6,723 nucleotides of DNA, from assembly GCA_937870605.1 (NCBI GenBank), contig CALMZW010000177.1, forward strand, positions 1-6,723, in the 5' to 3' direction. The position numbers and the translations under genes were made by a program. Of this stretch, positions 4,855 to 6,723 are shown piece after piece; within the stretch, counting starts at the first letter, position 1, and every line of letters begins with the position of its first letter. The notes beneath the pieces are model-generated. The model saw only the letters and a program-made list of their open reading frames with translations. It had not been told where the DNA came from and did no database searches. The stretch comes from an uncultured Synergistaceae bacterium (lineage in GTDB: Bacteria > Synergistota > Synergistia > Synergistales > Aminobacteriaceae).

Positions 4855-6723
4855 TCAGGAGATTCCAAGCCGCCGTATTTCTCCGAGAACCTTCTCCGGC
4901 GTCAGCGGCAGATCGAAGAGCCGGATTCCCACGGCGTCGAAGAGTGCGTTTGCGATGGCCGGAGCCGGGCCGTTGATCCCGATTTCGGCGATCGACTTCG
5001 CGCCGAAGGGACCGGTTGGCTCGAAGGAGTCCACAATGATGGTCTTCATCTGCGGGATATCCGCCGCAGTAAAAATCTTGTAATCCCAGAAGGAAGGATT
5101 CGTGATTCGTCCGTTTCCGTCGAAGAGCAATTCTTCGGTGAGGGCGTAACTTATGCCGTTCACCGTCGCGCCTTCGAGTTGCCCCTCCACCATCCGGGGA
5201 TTCAGCGGAACGCCGCAATCAGCCGCAGTAACGAAAGACAGCACCTGTATCTTCCCCGTGCGGACGTCGACGTCCACTTCGGCGAACTGCGCCACGAAGG
5301 GAGCCGGGGATTCTTCGGTCACGCAGGATGCCGTCGCCTGGATCTGGAACTGGTTGGCTCCGTATGTGGCGCGACAGGCGATGTCCTCATAGGAAACGGA
5401 TTTCCCCGAACTCGGGTTTTCGACGTTCATATCGTGCAGTGCAAGGTGCGAGGCCTCGCATTGTAACATGGACGCAGCGACCGAAAGCAGTTGTTTGCGA
5501 ATCTCTTCGGCGCATTTCTGAACCGCTTTCCCGGAAATATACGTTGTTGAGGAGGCGTATGCTCCGGTATCGAACGGCGTGAGGTCCGTATCGGATGAGA
5601 GGACGATGACCTTGTCCATCGGAAGGGAGAGTGTTTGCGCCGCAATTTGCGCAAGAATCGTGTCGGAGCCTGTCCCGATATCCGTCGCGCCGACCATGAG
5701 ATTGACCGAACCGTCATCGTTCATCTTCATCCACGCGGCGCCCATATCGACGCAAGGAATGCCGGAACCCTGCATCGCCACCGCCATGCCGACTCCTGAA
5801 ACGTGATCGCCTTTTCGGATCCGGCGGTTCCGCTTCTCTTTCCAGTCGATCTCCCGGGCTCCGATGTCGATGCACTCGGAAAGCCTGCATGATTTGATGA
5901 TCTGGCTGACTCCCTCGGTCCCCTCGCCTATGGCCTTGAAGACTTCCGATGTTTCCCCTTCACGGATATGCTGCGCCTTGATGAAATCAATCACATCGAC
6001 ACCGAGATGTCTCGAGAGGATGTCGAGATGCTGATTGAGCGCGAAATACCCTTGTGTCGCTCCGTACCCGCGATACGCGCCGCCTACAGGAAGATTCGTA
6101 TAGACCGTTCGTCCGACGAAAGAGACGTTCGGAACCTTGTTCAAAAGCGGAAGCACTTTCGACCCGCCGTTCGAGAGAACTGTCAGTCCATGCGGTCCAT
6201 ACGCTCCGGCATTCATCAGATCATCCATCGCAAGCGCGGTTATCGTCCCGTCATTTTTGACTCCTGTTTTGATTCGGACCCTGAAGGGATGCCGCGTGCG
6301 CGAGTTCATGAACACTTCTTTCCTGGAGAATTCCGCGACGACGTTTCTTCGCGTCCGGAGGGCGAAGAGCGCAACAACCGGCTCAAGAAGAACCTCCTGT
6401 TTTGACCCGAAGCCTCCGCCTATGCGGGGCTTTATCACCCGGATCTGTCCCACGGGGATTCCCGTCAGTTTGCTGACGATGCGACGGGCGTGGAACGGGA
6501 CCTGTGTAGTCGATACGATCACCAGACGTCCGTTTTCGTCAAACGACGCGCAGGCCGCATGCGGCTCCATCGCACAATGCTGGGCGTACTGCGTGTGATA
6601 CGTGTGCTCATCGACGTAATCGGCATCGGCGAATCCCTGCTCACAGTCTCCGAAAGAAAAGAGCACTTCTCCAGCGAGGTTTTCTTCCGGGCGATACGCG
6701 ACCGGAAGTCGTCCAGGAAGGAC
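4855..6723 (-). CDS. Xanthine dehydrogenase-family molybdopterin-binding subunit, N-terminus cut by window edge
   Basis: This is the large Mo-cofactor subunit of a xanthine dehydrogenase-type hydroxylase, which would be cytoplasmic and would oxidise a ring carbon with water as oxygen source. The frame is open from the right edge to a TGA at 4855-4857 (622 residues visible). A GTG at 6666 is not the start, because family-like sequence continues upstream of it to the edge. Numbered from the first visible residue: an Q-H-C-A-M-E-P-H segment near 48-55, the Mo-pocket glycine motif GGGFGSKQ at 102-109, GAYRGYG with the conserved Arg at 218, a D-I-G-T-G loop near 348-352, DTDLTPFDTGAYASS near 378-392, and GPFGAKSIAE ending in the catalytic-base Glu at 580. 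The family is usually about 750 residues, so some 130-150 are missing; an upstream-fused [2Fe-2S] domain cannot be excluded. The overall pattern resembles E. coli XdhA. The residue after GGGFGSK is Gln, where mammalian xanthine dehydrogenase has Glu802. The gene stops 11 bases before the ssnA-like gene. Family assignment is secure; the substrate is not. Confidence 0.95.
   Translation of the reverse strand, partial: VLPGRLPVAYRPEENLAGEVLFSFGDCEQGFADADYVDEHTYHTQYAQHCAMEPHAACASFDENGRLVIVSTTQVPFHARRIVSKLTGIPVGQIRVIKPRIGGGFGSKQEVLLEPVVALFALRTRRNVVAEFSRKEVFMNSRTRHPFRVRIKTGVKNDGTITALAMDDLMNAGAYGPHGLTVLSNGGSKVLPLLNKVPNVSFVGRTVYTNLPVGGAYRGYGATQGYFALNQHLDILSRHLGVDVIDFIKAQHIREGETSEVFKAIGEGTEGVSQIIKSCRLSECIDIGAREIDWKEKRNRRIRKGDHVSGVGMAVAMQGSGIPCVDMGAAWMKMNDDGSVNLMVGATDIGTGSDTILAQIAAQTLSLPMDKVIVLSSDTDLTPFDTGAYASSTTYISGKAVQKCAEEIRKQLLSVAASMLQCEASHLALHDMNVENPSSGKSVSYEDIACRATYGANQFQIQATASCVTEESPAPFVAQFAEVDVDVRTGKIQVLSFVTAADCGVPLNPRMVEGQLEGATVNGISYALTEELLFDGNGRITNPSFWDYKIFTAADIPQMKTIIVDSFEPTGPFGAKSIAEIGINGPAPAIANALFDAVGIRLFDLPLTPEKVLGEIRRLGIS

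Noticed and set aside
3530..5218. A 562-residue open frame extending the amidohydrolase 125 codons upstream
   Set aside because: The extra part overlaps the preceding Mo-subunit gene in another frame, is rich in Arg and Gly, and resembles nothing in the family; the ATG at 4843 gives the normal SsnA length.
4813..5466. A 217-residue plus-strand open frame
   Set aside because: It is antisense to the 3' part of the first Mo subunit, whose conserved motifs leave no doubt about the coding strand.
4855..6666. GTG at 6666 as the start of the first Mo subunit
   Set aside because: The same frame stays open for 19 more codons to the window edge with family-like sequence, and the hammerhead domain would be missing.
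1..6723. In-frame UGA/selenocysteine or a frameshift in the Mo subunits
   Set aside because: Both genes read through without internal stops, and selenium in these hydroxylases is a labile cofactor ligand, so no Sec codon is expected.

Overview
The window is a five-gene stretch of a single operon. Every gene lies on the minus strand, so transcription runs from the right edge to the left. Both outer genes are cut by the window edges, and the whole window is coding apart from gaps of 11, 24 and 39 bases. No promoter, terminator, RNA gene, mobile element or CRISPR array is visible.

In transcription order the genes are: (1) a molybdopterin-binding (Mo) subunit of the xanthine dehydrogenase family, missing its N-terminus (4855-6723); (2) an SsnA-type amidohydrolase (3530-4843); (3) a dihydroorotate/dihydropyrimidine dehydrogenase-like FMN protein with a TTG start (2603-3505); (4) a second, complete, different Mo subunit (266-2563); (5) the start of a [2Fe-2S] ferredoxin-like subunit of the same enzyme class (1-269), whose ATG overlaps the stop of gene 4 in an ATGA.

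The gene set points to anaerobic breakdown of purines or related N-heterocycles. Mo hydroxylases oxidise ring carbons, SsnA is a cyclic deaminase/amidohydrolase-type hydrolase, and the flavoprotein resembles the pyrimidine-ring-reducing half of PreA/DPD. In the known biology of these families, ssnA travels with xdh genes, ygfK, ygeX/ygeY and hydA in purine-degradation clusters and is treated as a marker of selenium-dependent molybdenum hydroxylases. A selenium-dependent purine/urate-type catabolic operon is therefore a reasonable inference, but the substrate cannot be read from this window. The FAD subunit and the maturation genes, if linked, must lie outside it.

The most unusual point is the flavoprotein. 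It has the DPD/PreA-type FMN-binding frame, but the catalytic-loop motif (N-[IL]-S-C-P in the family) reads E-F-S-T-H, so the active-site Cys is absent. It also lacks the C-terminal ferredoxin domain of PreA. It may be a repurposed ring reductase acting on an intermediate of this pathway.

The organism is probably an anaerobic bacterium of moderate-to-high GC (Bacillota or Synergistota would fit the gene content). This is a weak inference from family and composition only.
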